From: WRGA01 sp031553395 | GTDB taxonomy: Bacteria; Bacteroidota; Bacteroidia; Bacteroidales; WRGA01 | DNA: 64,000 nt | Assembly (NCBI GenBank): GCA_031553395.1 | Contig: JAVBLR010000024.1 | Span: 1-64,000, forward strand | Reading direction: 5' to 3' | Part shown: positions 1-9,387 of the stretch, one piece after another | Layout: the number at the start of each line of letters is the position of its first letter | How positions within the stretch are numbered: the first letter of the stretch is position 1 | Program-made: the position numbers and the translations under genes | The notes under the pieces: model-generated | Databases searched by the model: none | Told to the model about the DNA's origin: nothing | What the model saw: the letters and a program-made list of their open reading frames with translations, nothing else

Positions 1-704
1 TCATGCTTCCGGTTGTGATATGGTACTTTAAAGTGCATTCAGAAGTCATAAGCCCTAACACAGTGAAGCGTGTAGATTTCTTAGCCGGCAACAATATTGG
101 CTCGTCTTTAGTTTGCCAAGCATAAGGTACATTTGGGATTAATCCAAAATGCGATTCCTCCCCGAAACGAAGGTCTATATATTCATTTGCATGTAAATAC
201 ATCAGATCCTCAAGTTGTTTTTGCTTTGATTCGAATTCATCTTGATTACGAAATTTATTCAAGGAAAGTCGTGCTCTTTTCCAACGATATCCTAAGGTCT
301 TTTAAAAAATTCTGTAAGGTTAGCTTACAGACCCGGATATTGTACTTTGATTCGAGTTCTTCTAATATCGGATTCAGATTTCGGCAATGCTCCCGTACCA
401 AATCGGGTAATAAATCCTTAACCGGTTCCAATTTGGTTTTTGCCCCACGACCTTCCGCTATTGATAATGTATCATACTTATTTGGCATAGATTCCCATGC
501 ATTGAAGAACCTTTCAAGAGTCCTGCGAGATAGCTTTACGAGTTCGCTCACTTCTTTTATGGAACGTCTTTCGTTTGAATAAAGTAAACTCAAACAACGT
601 TCACGTAACACAGAATTAAAACTGGTTTTATACAATTTTGTTAATTGAGCCTTTTCTTCTTCTGATAATTTTATGTATCTCATAATTGGCGTATTATGAG
701 GCAA
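1..704 (-). pseudogene. IS630-family transposase, frameshifted and cut by window edge
   Basis: The N-terminal frame (255-704, 149 aa) has a helix-turn-helix region typical of IS630/Tc1-like transposases (LSRRTLERFFNAWE). It stops at 255. Reading the minus strand one base later from about position 282 gives an open frame to the window edge that continues the family pattern: RFGEESHFGLIPNVPYAW followed by TVLGLM, the start of the DDE catalytic domain with the first acidic block. One extra base in the stretch coding ISW-K restores a single frame. Seen: two frames joined by a +1 offset. Known: IS630 transposases are about 340 aa with HTH plus DDE domains. Inferred: an inactivating one-base insertion, although some IS630 elements use programmed frameshifting; there is no obvious slippery heptamer here. 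The element's far end lies outside the window. Confidence 0.8.
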
Positions 705-765
705 AGTTACAAATTCTATAAATAAGACAATAATTATTTTAAACTACTTCATATCAAATTGCACG

Positions 766-793
766 ATGTAAAATTACGGAATGTATTTTACAT
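766..793. repeat. short perfect inverted repeat beside the IS630 remnant
   Basis: ATGTAAAAT (766-774) and ATTTTACAT (785-793) are perfect 9-base arms around a 10-base loop, about 60 bp upstream of the transposase start. It could be part of the IS end, an operator, or chance in AT-rich DNA. No matching copy is visible because the other end of the element is off the window. Confidence 0.35.
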
Positions 794-836
794 AAGGCTT
801 ATTTTGTAAAAGTATAAATTTGCGGAGAGTTTATTA

Positions 837-874
837 AAATACCCTCTAAAGTCAGTAATCTTTAGGGGGTATTT
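837..874 (-). terminator. rho-independent terminator of the cargo operon
   Basis: AAATACCCTCTAAAG (837-851) pairs with CTTTAGGGGGTATTT (860-874) with one mismatch and an 8-base loop. On the minus strand it is followed by a T-rich run (TTTTAATAA). It lies 50 bp past the stop of the minus-strand gene ending at 924. Confidence 0.65.
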
Positions 875-923
875 CAGTGATTTTCTTGGACTTTTTATTT
901 TATTTATTGTTCAAGTTGTTGCA

Positions 924-3545
924 TTATTTTTTGATTAACTTCTCCGTAATAATTTTACCATCCTGAAGATCTATTTGTAAGAAATAAAGTCCTGAAGGCA
1001 AATGCGATACATTTATTCCTGATTCTGCCTTTTGGCTACTGATTAATATACGTCCTTTCAAGTCGATGATTTTTACGGATACATTTTCGTTTAATCCCGA
1101 GAAATAAATATAGTCGGTGGCAGGATTGGGATAAATCCGGATATTATCTGATGTTGTGATACTAGTTCCGGTCTGTGAAGATATCCCGGTCAGTTTACTA
1201 CCATAGAAATTAGTTCGGGAAATATTTGCTACTGAATTAATAATCCTTGTAAGCACTCCATCAATGTATCCGTAAGTTATTTCGGTTGTATAAGAACGAT
1301 CTTCAACACGATACCCTCCATCAAGAAGCACCTCATAATTGGTAATATTATAATTTAATGGATTGAACTGCTTTTGGGAAACATTTTCAATATTAGGGAA
1401 AAAATAAGGTGCTATATTTTCGATATTTTTCCAATCTCCAGCCTGAGCAATTTCTGAAGCAGATAAAAAGGTTACAGCATTTCCATTGTTGTAAGCCACA
1501 GAGTTTAATGAAGTACTTTCGGTCGGCAACAAGTTCTTATATTGCTCTGAAAAATATTCCCCGAACTGATTCCACAATGTTTCTTCAGCCGTTTCGGCAA
1601 ATAAATAATCAATATTTTGTCCTGGGCAAGAAATACTTCCTATGTAGACATTTCTATCAACGATAATTTCTTCATTTACCGTTGGAAATCCCGGTTCAAA
1701 CCAAAGCTTGGGAAGTTTTCCGGAAACAAATTTCCACGGAGCATTTTCGTTTTCGCCGAATGTCCATCCCAATGTTTGGTAAGTATTCAAAGAGGTTAAT
1801 TCCTGTATGGTTTTATTTGTACCGTTTTTGGCTGAAGTGGTGAATGCTTGGTCAACACCTTCTTTCAATGCTCGCATTTCGTCCAATGCGTAATTATTGC
1901 TGACTCCGGTTGTTGAAGGAAAACTACCTATGATTTTTCCAAAAATATTAGTAATAGTATAAGCCGGAGTAATGGATAATAAACGGTTGGCCCCAACACA
2001 AGAAGTAATCGTAATGGTTGCGTTATTTCCTCCGATCAGTCCACCGACCGCTTTCTGCAGATTGATATTGCTGACAAATATACTTCCGGAAGCATAACAG
2101 TTTTTGACTTGTGTGGCCTGATAAATATAGCCGATCAATCCTCCCGTATAGGATGCATTATAATCACTTATCATTCTATCTATAGTCATGTTACAGGTTG
2201 AATAGCAGTTTTCTATTGTACATCCGCCTGCGCCGGAATCAAATACATCTCCGATCAATCCCCCTGTTTGATAGAATCCCCGTACTTTCCCTGTTGAATA
2301 ACAGTTCTTCACGGAACTTCCACAAGCGCCGATCAAAGCTCCGGTACTTTCCGTTCCCGAAATATCTGCGTTGATAATGCCCAGATTTTTAATTACTCCT
2401 CCTATAGCATATCCGAAAAATCCGACAAAACCTTCCCTGTCAATAAAAAGATTTTTAATAATGTGCCCTTTCCCGTCGAAATTGCCTTCAAATGCGATTT
2501 CTCCACCACCTATTGGCAGCCATCCTTTCCCATTGTTATTGCCGGATTCGGATTCTAAATCAATATCAGTATTCAATACAAAATATTCGCTGCTGAAGTT
2601 GTCTCCATATTTAACCATATAAGTTAATTGGATAAGATCTTGTTTAGAGTTAATTTGATAAGGAAGTCCATTTGTTCCTATTCCTTGAAAATCGGAGTAT
2701 ACCAATAATTCATCAGTTAATGTGTTATTATCCGGATTTTGATCTTCATTTGAAGAAGAAACAGTGATAGAAATTTCCTTTAAGCCAGTAGTCGTAAATG
2801 AAACGGGTATAAGTAATGTTTTTGTTTCTGTTGATGCAATGCTTGCAATATTTTCCTGTTTGACAACTGCTTGCGTTTGTTCGTTTTTGACAACTATGAT
2901 CACGTTTTCCTGATCTATATCTCCCATATTTCTAACAGAAACATTGATGTTGCCGTTTTCATTGGGTTTCAATAACTGAGATGTAAATTCAATTTTTGTT
3001 ATGGCTAAATCATAATCCAATACTTCTTCTATCTCAATATTATCAATATATAAGGTTCCGACATTTCCCAGATAATGAAAAGCTATATGCCAGTTTTCGG
3101 AAGATGAAGGTGTAAAATACAACTCTTGTTTTTCGGGATTAATACCCGGTGTTGCTTGAGTGTATGATTTCACAATTGTTGTATGGGTTGTTGGATCGGT
3201 AGAATTTCCCAAAGTAACGTTCAAACTACCTGTTTCAGGATACTGAATCCTAAGATCAAAAGTTAACCGATACTTTCGATCCGACAAAAACAGTTGAGGA
3301 GAAATAAGCCAGGAGTCTCCAGTACTGAATGTCCAAAATGTGGAAACGCCGGCAGCGTATCCTGCATTAAAAGATTGACTGATTTTCCAACTGAGGTCGT
3401 TTTCTTCTTCATCCACATTGACGATTGTCCAGGAATTTCGCTCATCAGCTGTTTCAAAGCCGGTCGAATATACTACAGCTCCATAAGTTTGCATTGTACA
3501 AATACTTACCAATGCAAAAAATAATAAGGTATATAACTTTTTCAT
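924..3545 (-). CDS. T9SS-secreted protein with GLUG repeats and type A sorting domain
   Basis: Secreted surface protein of 873 aa, no enzyme activity recognised. The start MKKLYTLLF at 3545 is preferred over a longer in-frame ATG at 3629, because it gives a clean signal peptide ending near QTYGA. After it come an N-terminal region with the look of a cleaved-adhesin/choice-of-anchor J jelly-roll (SWLISPQLFL, YIDNIEIEE), a CARDB-like Ig region (NMGDIDQENVIIVVKN), then four or more GLUG-type repeats (GGLIG...ENCYSTC, GGLIG...KNCYASG, GGLIG...TITSCVG). The last ~75 residues (IYPNPATDYIYFSGL ... LPSGLYFLQI ... EKLIKK) are a T9SS type A C-terminal sorting domain. It would be exported by Sec, carried across the outer membrane by the T9SS encoded in this window, and trimmed by PorU. 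It lies downstream of a second cargo gene on the same strand, 99 bp apart. Confidence 0.85.
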   Translation of the reverse strand: MKKLYTLLFFALVSICTMQTYGAVVYSTGFETADERNSWTIVNVDEEENDLSWKISQSFNAGYAAGVSTFWTFSTGDSWLISPQLFLSDRKYRLTFDLRIQYPETGSLNVTLGNSTDPTTHTTIVKSYTQATPGINPEKQELYFTPSSSENWHIAFHYLGNVGTLYIDNIEIEEVLDYDLAITKIEFTSQLLKPNENGNINVSVRNMGDIDQENVIIVVKNEQTQAVVKQENIASIASTETKTLLIPVSFTTTGLKEISITVSSSNEDQNPDNNTLTDELLVYSDFQGIGTNGLPYQINSKQDLIQLTYMVKYGDNFSSEYFVLNTDIDLESESGNNNGKGWLPIGGGEIAFEGNFDGKGHIIKNLFIDREGFVGFFGYAIGGVIKNLGIINADISGTESTGALIGACGSSVKNCYSTGKVRGFYQTGGLIGDVFDSGAGGCTIENCYSTCNMTIDRMISDYNASYTGGLIGYIYQATQVKNCYASGSIFVSNINLQKAVGGLIGGNNATITITSCVGANRLLSITPAYTITNIFGKIIGSFPSTTGVSNNYALDEMRALKEGVDQAFTTSAKNGTNKTIQELTSLNTYQTLGWTFGENENAPWKFVSGKLPKLWFEPGFPTVNEEIIVDRNVYIGSISCPGQNIDYLFAETAEETLWNQFGEYFSEQYKNLLPTESTSLNSVAYNNGNAVTFLSASEIAQAGDWKNIENIAPYFFPNIENVSQKQFNPLNYNITNYEVLLDGGYRVEDRSYTTEITYGYIDGVLTRIINSVANISRTNFYGSKLTGISSQTGTSITTSDNIRIYPNPATDYIYFSGLNENVSVKIIDLKGRILISSQKAESGINVSHLPSGLYFLQIDLQDGKIITEKLIKK

Positions 3546-3644
3546 GATGATTGATTTAAATATACCGGTAAACGAATATACAGATATGCCAATTTTATTG
3601 TTTTGTATATGATTGGCATATCGGCGCATTGGTTCATTGGCAAA

Positions 3645-5687
3645 TTAGTTTTTAATAAACTTCTTAGTAATAACTTCGCCCCCGGATAAAGAAATTTGCA
3701 AGAAGTACATACCCGATTGCAAAGAAGAAACATCAATTTTCGGTTCTGCTTGTTGATTGTTTATCAATACATTTCCGTTCAGGCCGATGATTTTTAGCGA
3801 TGCATTTCCGGTTAATCCCGAAATGTAAATCCGGTCAACAACTGGGTTCGGATAAATTGTAAGAATTTCCGATTGCCCGGTTCCGGTTTCTTTAATCGAT
3901 GTTATTATACCAAAAATAACCACTATGGTATGATTGGCATTCACATCATTAAATGTATAACTTTGAGATGAAACAGCTTGACTGTCGCTTACTCCGTCAA
4001 TTAACACATCAGCTACCCGGTAACCGGCATCAGGATTGAACGTAAAAGTTTGGCTTGTACCGATAGGAACACCGACATTGCTTGCCGGAGTAATACTGCC
4101 TCCCTGACCTGCGGTAGCAACAATAACGACATTATTGATATTAGCTGTTTCTATGGCGCCCGGAACGTATTTCCCATCTGCGAGGAATACCCGTTCCTGA
4201 CCAAATAAATCCCGTTGTATTAATGCCTGTAATAAGGGAGGAAAAATAGTTTTGTCGGCTACAGGATATACCGCCGGATTGGTCGGTTTGTAATAGGCTG
4301 TATTGTAAACTGCCAATTGAGGATCGGTGGAAGTGCAATTTCCGGTTATACTTATTCCACTGTTGTTATTATATATCGAATTATAAATATTCAATATTCC
4401 TGCTCCGGATGTATTTCTACACACATCGCGCCTTATCGAAGTGCTGCCAATACCGACTATGTTAGTTGTATTTCCCCAAAATATGGAATTGTATACGTCT
4501 AAAGATGCATTATCGCAATATAGACCGTAACCTGACAGATGCCCCGAATAAGGACTTTCTCCTGTGTTGCAGGCAGCCGTAGCATTTACAACCAATACTG
4601 TTCCGGAGCTAATATAGAATCCGTAAGCAGTGCCGGAAGAAGGATCATTGAGGTCTTCACCGGGAGGAATGATAAGTTCTCTTTCTCCTTTTCCAATGTT
4701 ATTATTAGAAGAACAGTTTATCATTTCAGAATTACCCCAGATATAAAATCCGTAAGCGATCCCGTGACCGGATCCATAACCGTAATTAAAACTTCTTCCA
4801 TAACCGTATCCGGAATTATTGTATGCGGAACAGTTGATTAGGTTACTGTCTCCACCAATGTTGAATCCGTAGCCCCGACCATAGCCATAGCCAAAACCTA
4901 TAAAAAATTGACCGTCTGAATATCCGGCACCGTAACCTAAACCATTACCTTCTCCATAATTGTCTCCGGCATAACAATTGACGAATTCTCCTCCTCTATC
5001 AACAGAAAATCCATGACCCCAACCATAGCCTTTGCTGACATATCTTGTTTCTCCGGTACGGGGAGAGTCAGCAGTTGCTACGCCACTATTATGGATTGCA
5101 GAACATCTGATAAATTTACCTTTTCCTTCAACCCAAAAGCCTGTACCGACGGCAACGACTTCATTGGCAGAATTTTTATATAAGCAGGTGGCGGTATTAT
5201 AGTTGGCCCGGCAATTTTCGGCGGTTAAATCACCTGCCGAATGAAAGCCACAGCTCGATACTTCGCTGTCTGCTTGTCCGCCAACAGCTTTCGCGTTCTG
5301 TGCGATCAGGTTCTTTATGGTCGAACCCGAAGCTTCCGCCGAAAAAGACAAGATCGTAATATTTATTCCCGTGAGATTTTCCGCATCGATTACCACAATC
5401 GGATTACCGGTATCATCCGTATTTCCGGTAATGGTTACGGGTTTTGTAATTTCCGGTAATGAACCGGTCAGCAGAATGGTATTTACACTACCGGCAAAGG
5501 TGATGAATTGATTTCCGGAACCGGCATTTACTTGTTCGATAGCCCAACGAAGAGTTCCCTGACCACCGGCATCGTTTCCGGATGTTACTTCATACGTTTG
5601 TTGCGCGTGGGCGGAGAAAGCGGATAATATCAATACCGACAATAAAAATACTATCCGGCAATTTTTTTGTATAAGATTTGATTTCAT
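3645..5687 (-). CDS. T9SS-secreted beta-helix protein with Gly-Tyr-rich repeats
   Basis: About 680 aa. Start MKSNLIQKN at 5687 is chosen over the 8-codon longer ATG because it places the hydrophobic signal peptide (ending SAHAQ) at the N-terminus. The opening QQTYEVTSGNDAGGQGTLRWAI resembles the N-terminal cap of beta-helix surface proteins. The central region has repeated rungs of the form N-C-(S/Y)-A-(Y/G) separated by Gly/Tyr-rich segments (GYGYGRGYGF, GYGYGRSFNYGYGSGHG), which is unusual. A Bacteroidota Ig-like 'bacterial repeat' follows (AGQGGSITPASNVG ... NHTIVVIFG), then a type A sorting domain (IYPNPVVDRIYISGL ... VITKKFIKN). No catalytic motif is recognised; adhesin or matrix role is inference. 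Lies between the lipoprotein gene at 5734 and the cargo gene at 924, all minus, so probably co-transcribed. Confidence 0.8.
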   Translation of the reverse strand: MKSNLIQKNCRIVFLLSVLILSAFSAHAQQTYEVTSGNDAGGQGTLRWAIEQVNAGSGNQFITFAGSVNTILLTGSLPEITKPVTITGNTDDTGNPIVVIDAENLTGINITILSFSAEASGSTIKNLIAQNAKAVGGQADSEVSSCGFHSAGDLTAENCRANYNTATCLYKNSANEVVAVGTGFWVEGKGKFIRCSAIHNSGVATADSPRTGETRYVSKGYGWGHGFSVDRGGEFVNCYAGDNYGEGNGLGYGAGYSDGQFFIGFGYGYGRGYGFNIGGDSNLINCSAYNNSGYGYGRSFNYGYGSGHGIAYGFYIWGNSEMINCSSNNNIGKGERELIIPPGEDLNDPSSGTAYGFYISSGTVLVVNATAACNTGESPYSGHLSGYGLYCDNASLDVYNSIFWGNTTNIVGIGSTSIRRDVCRNTSGAGILNIYNSIYNNNSGISITGNCTSTDPQLAVYNTAYYKPTNPAVYPVADKTIFPPLLQALIQRDLFGQERVFLADGKYVPGAIETANINNVVIVATAGQGGSITPASNVGVPIGTSQTFTFNPDAGYRVADVLIDGVSDSQAVSSQSYTFNDVNANHTIVVIFGIITSIKETGTGQSEILTIYPNPVVDRIYISGLTGNASLKIIGLNGNVLINNQQAEPKIDVSSLQSGMYFLQISLSGGEVITKKFIKN

Positions 5688-5733
5688 AATGTTCGTTTTT
5701 TTATGAGACAATGTGTTTATAGATATTAAATGT

Positions 5734-6261
5734 CTATTTTTTACTCAACGTAAACGTAAATGAAGCATCTGTTGCTCCGATGCCATACTCCGCACAGTTT
5801 TTCGGGTCTCCGGCTTCTTTTAATAATGTATTGGCCACTTCAATGGCGTAAGTTTTTGATGTAGCTTTGTCCATTTGCAGTTTCAAAGTGGAATTATCAA
5901 CAGAAAGCACTGTAAATACCGAAGTCTGATTGCCGACTTTTGTTGTTAACACTTTATTTTTATAAGTGTATGTTCCGTTATCTCCATCCATTATACATTT
6001 TCCGTCGTTTTTAAATGTATAAACTTGGTTGTAAGATGTCATATCGGCAGGTAATTCGCCGTTTACCACATCGGTTACATTGTAGGGAGATGTTCCGTTG
6101 GTGTAAGTTGCATTTCCGCTGAGGGTTTTCAATTGCCATGTACCAGAAAGTTCGTTGGTAACCGGTAAATTGTCATTTTCATCATCATTGTCATTTCCGC
6201 AAGAAGTCAGTAATGAAAAAGAAAATAACAGAATCAAAAAAGTAAATTTTGAAGTTTTCAT
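5734..6261 (-). CDS. lipocalin-like lipoprotein
   Basis: 175-aa lipoprotein. Lipobox LLTSC with Cys21, followed at once by an acid-rich stretch (GNDNDDEND), which in Bacteroidota is the kind of signal associated with surface exposure of lipoproteins (inference). The body has the lipocalin-like pattern LSGTWQLKTLSG near the N-terminus and alternating beta strands (YTFKNDGKCIMDGDNGTYTYKN). Function unknown. First gene of a likely minus-strand operon with the two T9SS cargo genes (gap of 46 bp to the next start). It is divergent from the sensor kinase at 6472. Confidence 0.8.
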   Translation of the reverse strand: MKTSKFTFLILLFSFSLLTSCGNDNDDENDNLPVTNELSGTWQLKTLSGNATYTNGTSPYNVTDVVNGELPADMTSYNQVYTFKNDGKCIMDGDNGTYTYKNKVLTTKVGNQTSVFTVLSVDNSTLKLQMDKATSKTYAIEVANTLLKEAGDPKNCAEYGIGATDASFTFTLSKK

Positions 6262-6294
6262 AAGTAATTTGTTTTAATTGTTAAACCATAATCT

Positions 6295-6302
6295 CAAATT
6301 TA
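6295..6302 (-). promoter_or_regulatory. candidate -7 box for the minus cargo operon
   Basis: The minus strand reads TAAATTTG here, matching the Bacteroidota TAnnTTTG -7 element, about 33 bp upstream of the lipoprotein start at 6261. No clear -33 TTG at the expected distance, so support is partial. Confidence 0.35.
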
Positions 6303-6434
6303 AAGAAAAAGAAACCCTCAGAAAAGGATTTTGGGAGGTAATTCATGAATGCTTTCTGCCTGGTAACGAACAAGTATATTTCAGTAACGAATGAAAAATA
6401 TCAATAAAAAAAGTGCCGTAATTTCTAAAAATCT

Positions 6435-6442
6435 TATATTTG
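6435..6442 (+). promoter_or_regulatory. candidate -7 box for the kinase-regulator pair
   Basis: TATATTTG fits TAnnTTTG and sits 29 bp upstream of the kinase start at 6472. Gives a short leader. Confidence 0.5.
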
Positions 6443-6471
6443 TAAAATGATTCATTATCCAATCAATAGGA

Positions 6472-9378
6472 ATGGTTATGAAACATTTTTACCTTACATA
6501 CTCCTTTATATGCCTTTGGTTTTTCGCCACAGCAATGGCGCAGGTACCGTCTGCGATTACATCCGAATATTCCTACAAGCACTATACAACAGAAGACGGA
6601 TTACCGAGTATTTTAAATCAATGTATGTATCAGGACAAGCATGGATTTGTTTGGATTGCGAGTACATGTGGTTTGTCACGCTTCGATGGATTTAAATTCA
6701 ATGTCTTTCTGAAAGGACAATTTGCCAACCTGTATCACTTGGACGAAGATGAAAAAGGAAATATCCGGGCTTTTTCAAATAAGTACATGTATGTTATCGA
6801 TTCAAAGGCAGATACCTTACGAAAAACAATCTTATCTGAAGATCTCTTCTTAACGACACTTAGTTCCCAATCATTGCCAAATGGATACGGAATTTTTTAT
6901 ACGAAAAATGAAACTGAAAATGTGTTCTGTGCTATCCGTGATACGGGAATAATCAAATTAATAAGGCACGAAGACCTGAATAAGCTGGAAGATCGTCACA
7001 AAGCATATTATGACGAACAAAAAAAGTACCTGTATATTCCATTGGATGATGGGATCAGTGTTATTTCCGCCAAAGGTCGTATCGCATTTCATAAGGGGAT
7101 CAGAGCCATGTGTTTCATTCAATATAAGAATGCATTGTGGGCTATTGCCTCTGATGGCCTATACCGGATGGAAAAGGATGGATTTCATTTAATTATATCC
7201 AATATAATTGATAAGTATACGGGAGATGTAATTGCCCATGCAGATGCAGAAGGAGCATTATTATTTAAAGATTACAATACGCTTTATCGTTATTCAAATA
7301 ACCAGATTGAAAAAGTTTTTACAGCTAATGTTATTTCTGATTTTTTAGTGGATAGGGAAGGGAATATCTGGCTCACAACTTATCAGGGCATTTATAATTT
7401 GTTCCGTTTACAATTCCGGAATTATGTATTGGCTGATAAAACGGATGTTGTGAGATGCGTGGTGTATCAACCTTCGGAAAAAAATATTCTGGCAGGTACG
7501 TTAAATGGAAGTTTATTTGAGATATCCAAAGAAAAAATAAAGCAAATGCATTATCCTCCTAATCCATACGATGCTGCTTTTTTCGATGCATATGGGGCTG
7601 TTTTAAATAATATGTCTTATTTGCCGGGGCCGGGTGATTTATTGCAACTGAAAAATGGAAAATTTCGGTGGCTTTCATTGCCGTTTCATGATCCGTATTT
7701 CTTTGTCAGCCCATTGCCTGATGGAACTCTGTTGACAGGAGGGAGTTCCCGTCTGTTCAGGGTAACTCCGGAAGGAAAAGTATTGAAAGAATTCAATCAG
7801 GAGCAATTAGAACAACGAGTTTATGCCAAACCATGTGTGGGTAAAACAGGAAAAAACTGGTTGGGAGGAGTTCATGGGGTTTGTGTTATGGAAGATGATT
7901 CTATAATAAAGACTTACTTTAACGAACAAACTAAGCTATGCAGGGTAATGAATAACGACCATCAAGGAAATACTTGGTTTGCTTCGGATAACAGATTGTT
8001 TAAATCAGATGATAAAGACTCAATACAACTGGTAAAGATATTGGACAATGTTATTACCGGAATTCTTTTTACTCACAAAGATCAGATGATAATCAGTTCT
8101 TTGGGTGGCATTCATATTTTTGATAAAGAAAAGGAACATTTTGTTTTTTACAATCATCAAAATGGTTATACAGGCATAGAGCCTACCAGATCTGAAATGG
8201 CGGAAGATTCCGAAGGGAATGTTTGGTTGCCTTCCGTTGGAGGTTTGGTGTGTTTCAATCCGGATAAACTGCTTTATCAACAACCAAAACCTTTATTGCA
8301 ATTGCTTTCGGTATCTTCATCCAAGGATAATATCAACTGGAGTAAAGAAGATACTGTCGCGTTATCCCTGAACTACAATCAAAACAATATTCATTTCAAT
8401 TATATCGGCCTTTCTTATTCATCGGCACAAAATGTACGGTATCAATACCGGTTGATAGGCTTTCAGGAAGAATGGTCTAATCCTGTATCTGAAAGGGAGA
8501 TTACATTTAATAATCTTTCCCCAGGGAAATACCAGTTTCAATTGAAGGCCAGTGCAGGAACGGATAATACGGATACTGCAGTACAAACGTTTTCATTTGA
8601 AATCAAACCGGCTTTATGGCAAACCTGGACATTCAGAATTATTTTCGGAATCCTGATAATCGGATTAACCGGATGGATTATTTTCATTTATTTGAAAAAG
8701 AAACATGAAAAGGAAATCCGAAAAGCTAACCGGGAAAAGGAAATGAATGAACTACGGGTGCAATCAATACGGCTTAAATCCATTCCTCATTTCAATTCCA
8801 ATGTATTGGCTGGAATAGAATACCTGATTCTGACGAACAATAAGGAAGACGCCAACCATTTATTGTCAGTTTATTCAATTTTTACAAATAAGACATTGCA
8901 TGAGATTGATAAAGCTCAACGAAGCCTGAAAGATGAAATTGATTATACACTCCTTTATCTGGAGCTGGAAAAGATGCGATACGGAGATAAGCTTTCTTAT
9001 GATATCAAAATAGACGAAGGAGTTAATACTGCCATCATGATACCTAATATGGTATTGCATACCTATACCGAGAATGCGATCAAGCATGGCATTCGTGGAA
9101 AAAATCTTCCGGGAAAGGTAACGATTCATGTAACGAAAAAGGATTCTGGAATTCTGATCTGTGTAGAAGACAACGGTATTGGACGGGAAGCAGCCCGATT
9201 ACGTAATCCGGAAAGAAAAGGACAAGGATTACAAATATTGTTGAGGCAGATTGAGCTTTATAATCAGCAGAACAAGGAAAAAATAGTACAAACTGTAATA
9301 GACCTGTTGGATGCCGAAGGCAACCCTGCCGGAACAAGATTTGAACTTTATGTACCTCACCATTATCAATATTTATAG
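6472..9378 (+). CDS. beta-propeller sensor histidine kinase (LytS/His_kinase type)
   Basis: 968-aa inner-membrane sensor kinase. Signal segment at residues 2-24 (ending ATAMAQ), then two-component regulator propeller repeats in the periplasm (TTEDGLPSILNQ, QDKHGFVWIAS, DREGNIWLTTYQGI, EDSEGNVWLPSVGGL), a Y_Y_Y domain at about 640-715 (YQYRLIGFQEEWS), one transmembrane helix at about 718-742 and a cytoplasmic kinase domain. N-box ENAIKHG near 867 and G-box VEDNGIGRE near 898 are intact. The phosphoacceptor block is atypical: His772 lies in SIPHFNSN where the family has NPHFLFN. A nearby alternative start is the Met two codons downstream (6478). The response regulator follows 9 bp after the stop, so the two are a cognate pair. 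The ligand is unknown; divergent T9SS cargo genes are possible targets (inference). Confidence 0.88.
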   Translation: MVMKHFYLTYSFICLWFFATAMAQVPSAITSEYSYKHYTTEDGLPSILNQCMYQDKHGFVWIASTCGLSRFDGFKFNVFLKGQFANLYHLDEDEKGNIRAFSNKYMYVIDSKADTLRKTILSEDLFLTTLSSQSLPNGYGIFYTKNETENVFCAIRDTGIIKLIRHEDLNKLEDRHKAYYDEQKKYLYIPLDDGISVISAKGRIAFHKGIRAMCFIQYKNALWAIASDGLYRMEKDGFHLIISNIIDKYTGDVIAHADAEGALLFKDYNTLYRYSNNQIEKVFTANVISDFLVDREGNIWLTTYQGIYNLFRLQFRNYVLADKTDVVRCVVYQPSEKNILAGTLNGSLFEISKEKIKQMHYPPNPYDAAFFDAYGAVLNNMSYLPGPGDLLQLKNGKFRWLSLPFHDPYFFVSPLPDGTLLTGGSSRLFRVTPEGKVLKEFNQEQLEQRVYAKPCVGKTGKNWLGGVHGVCVMEDDSIIKTYFNEQTKLCRVMNNDHQGNTWFASDNRLFKSDDKDSIQLVKILDNVITGILFTHKDQMIISSLGGIHIFDKEKEHFVFYNHQNGYTGIEPTRSEMAEDSEGNVWLPSVGGLVCFNPDKLLYQQPKPLLQLLSVSSSKDNINWSKEDTVALSLNYNQNNIHFNYIGLSYSSAQNVRYQYRLIGFQEEWSNPVSEREITFNNLSPGKYQFQLKASAGTDNTDTAVQTFSFEIKPALWQTWTFRIIFGILIIGLTGWIIFIYLKKKHEKEIRKANREKEMNELRVQSIRLKSIPHFNSNVLAGIEYLILTNNKEDANHLLSVYSIFTNKTLHEIDKAQRSLKDEIDYTLLYLELEKMRYGDKLSYDIKIDEGVNTAIMIPNMVLHTYTENAIKHGIRGKNLPGKVTIHVTKKDSGILICVEDNGIGREAARLRNPERKGQGLQILLRQIELYNQQNKEKIVQTVIDLLDAEGNPAGTRFELYVPHHYQYL

Positions 9379-9387
9379 CATATTGCC

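Noticed and set aside
133..582. 149-aa plus-strand ORF
   Set aside because: It is antisense to the IS630 transposase, has no recognisable family pattern, and the minus-strand frame is clearly the real gene.
6447..6695. 82-aa ORF upstream and overlapping the sensor kinase
   Set aside because: Out of frame with the kinase and starts just after the -7 box, but it has no motif and runs through the coding region of a certain gene.
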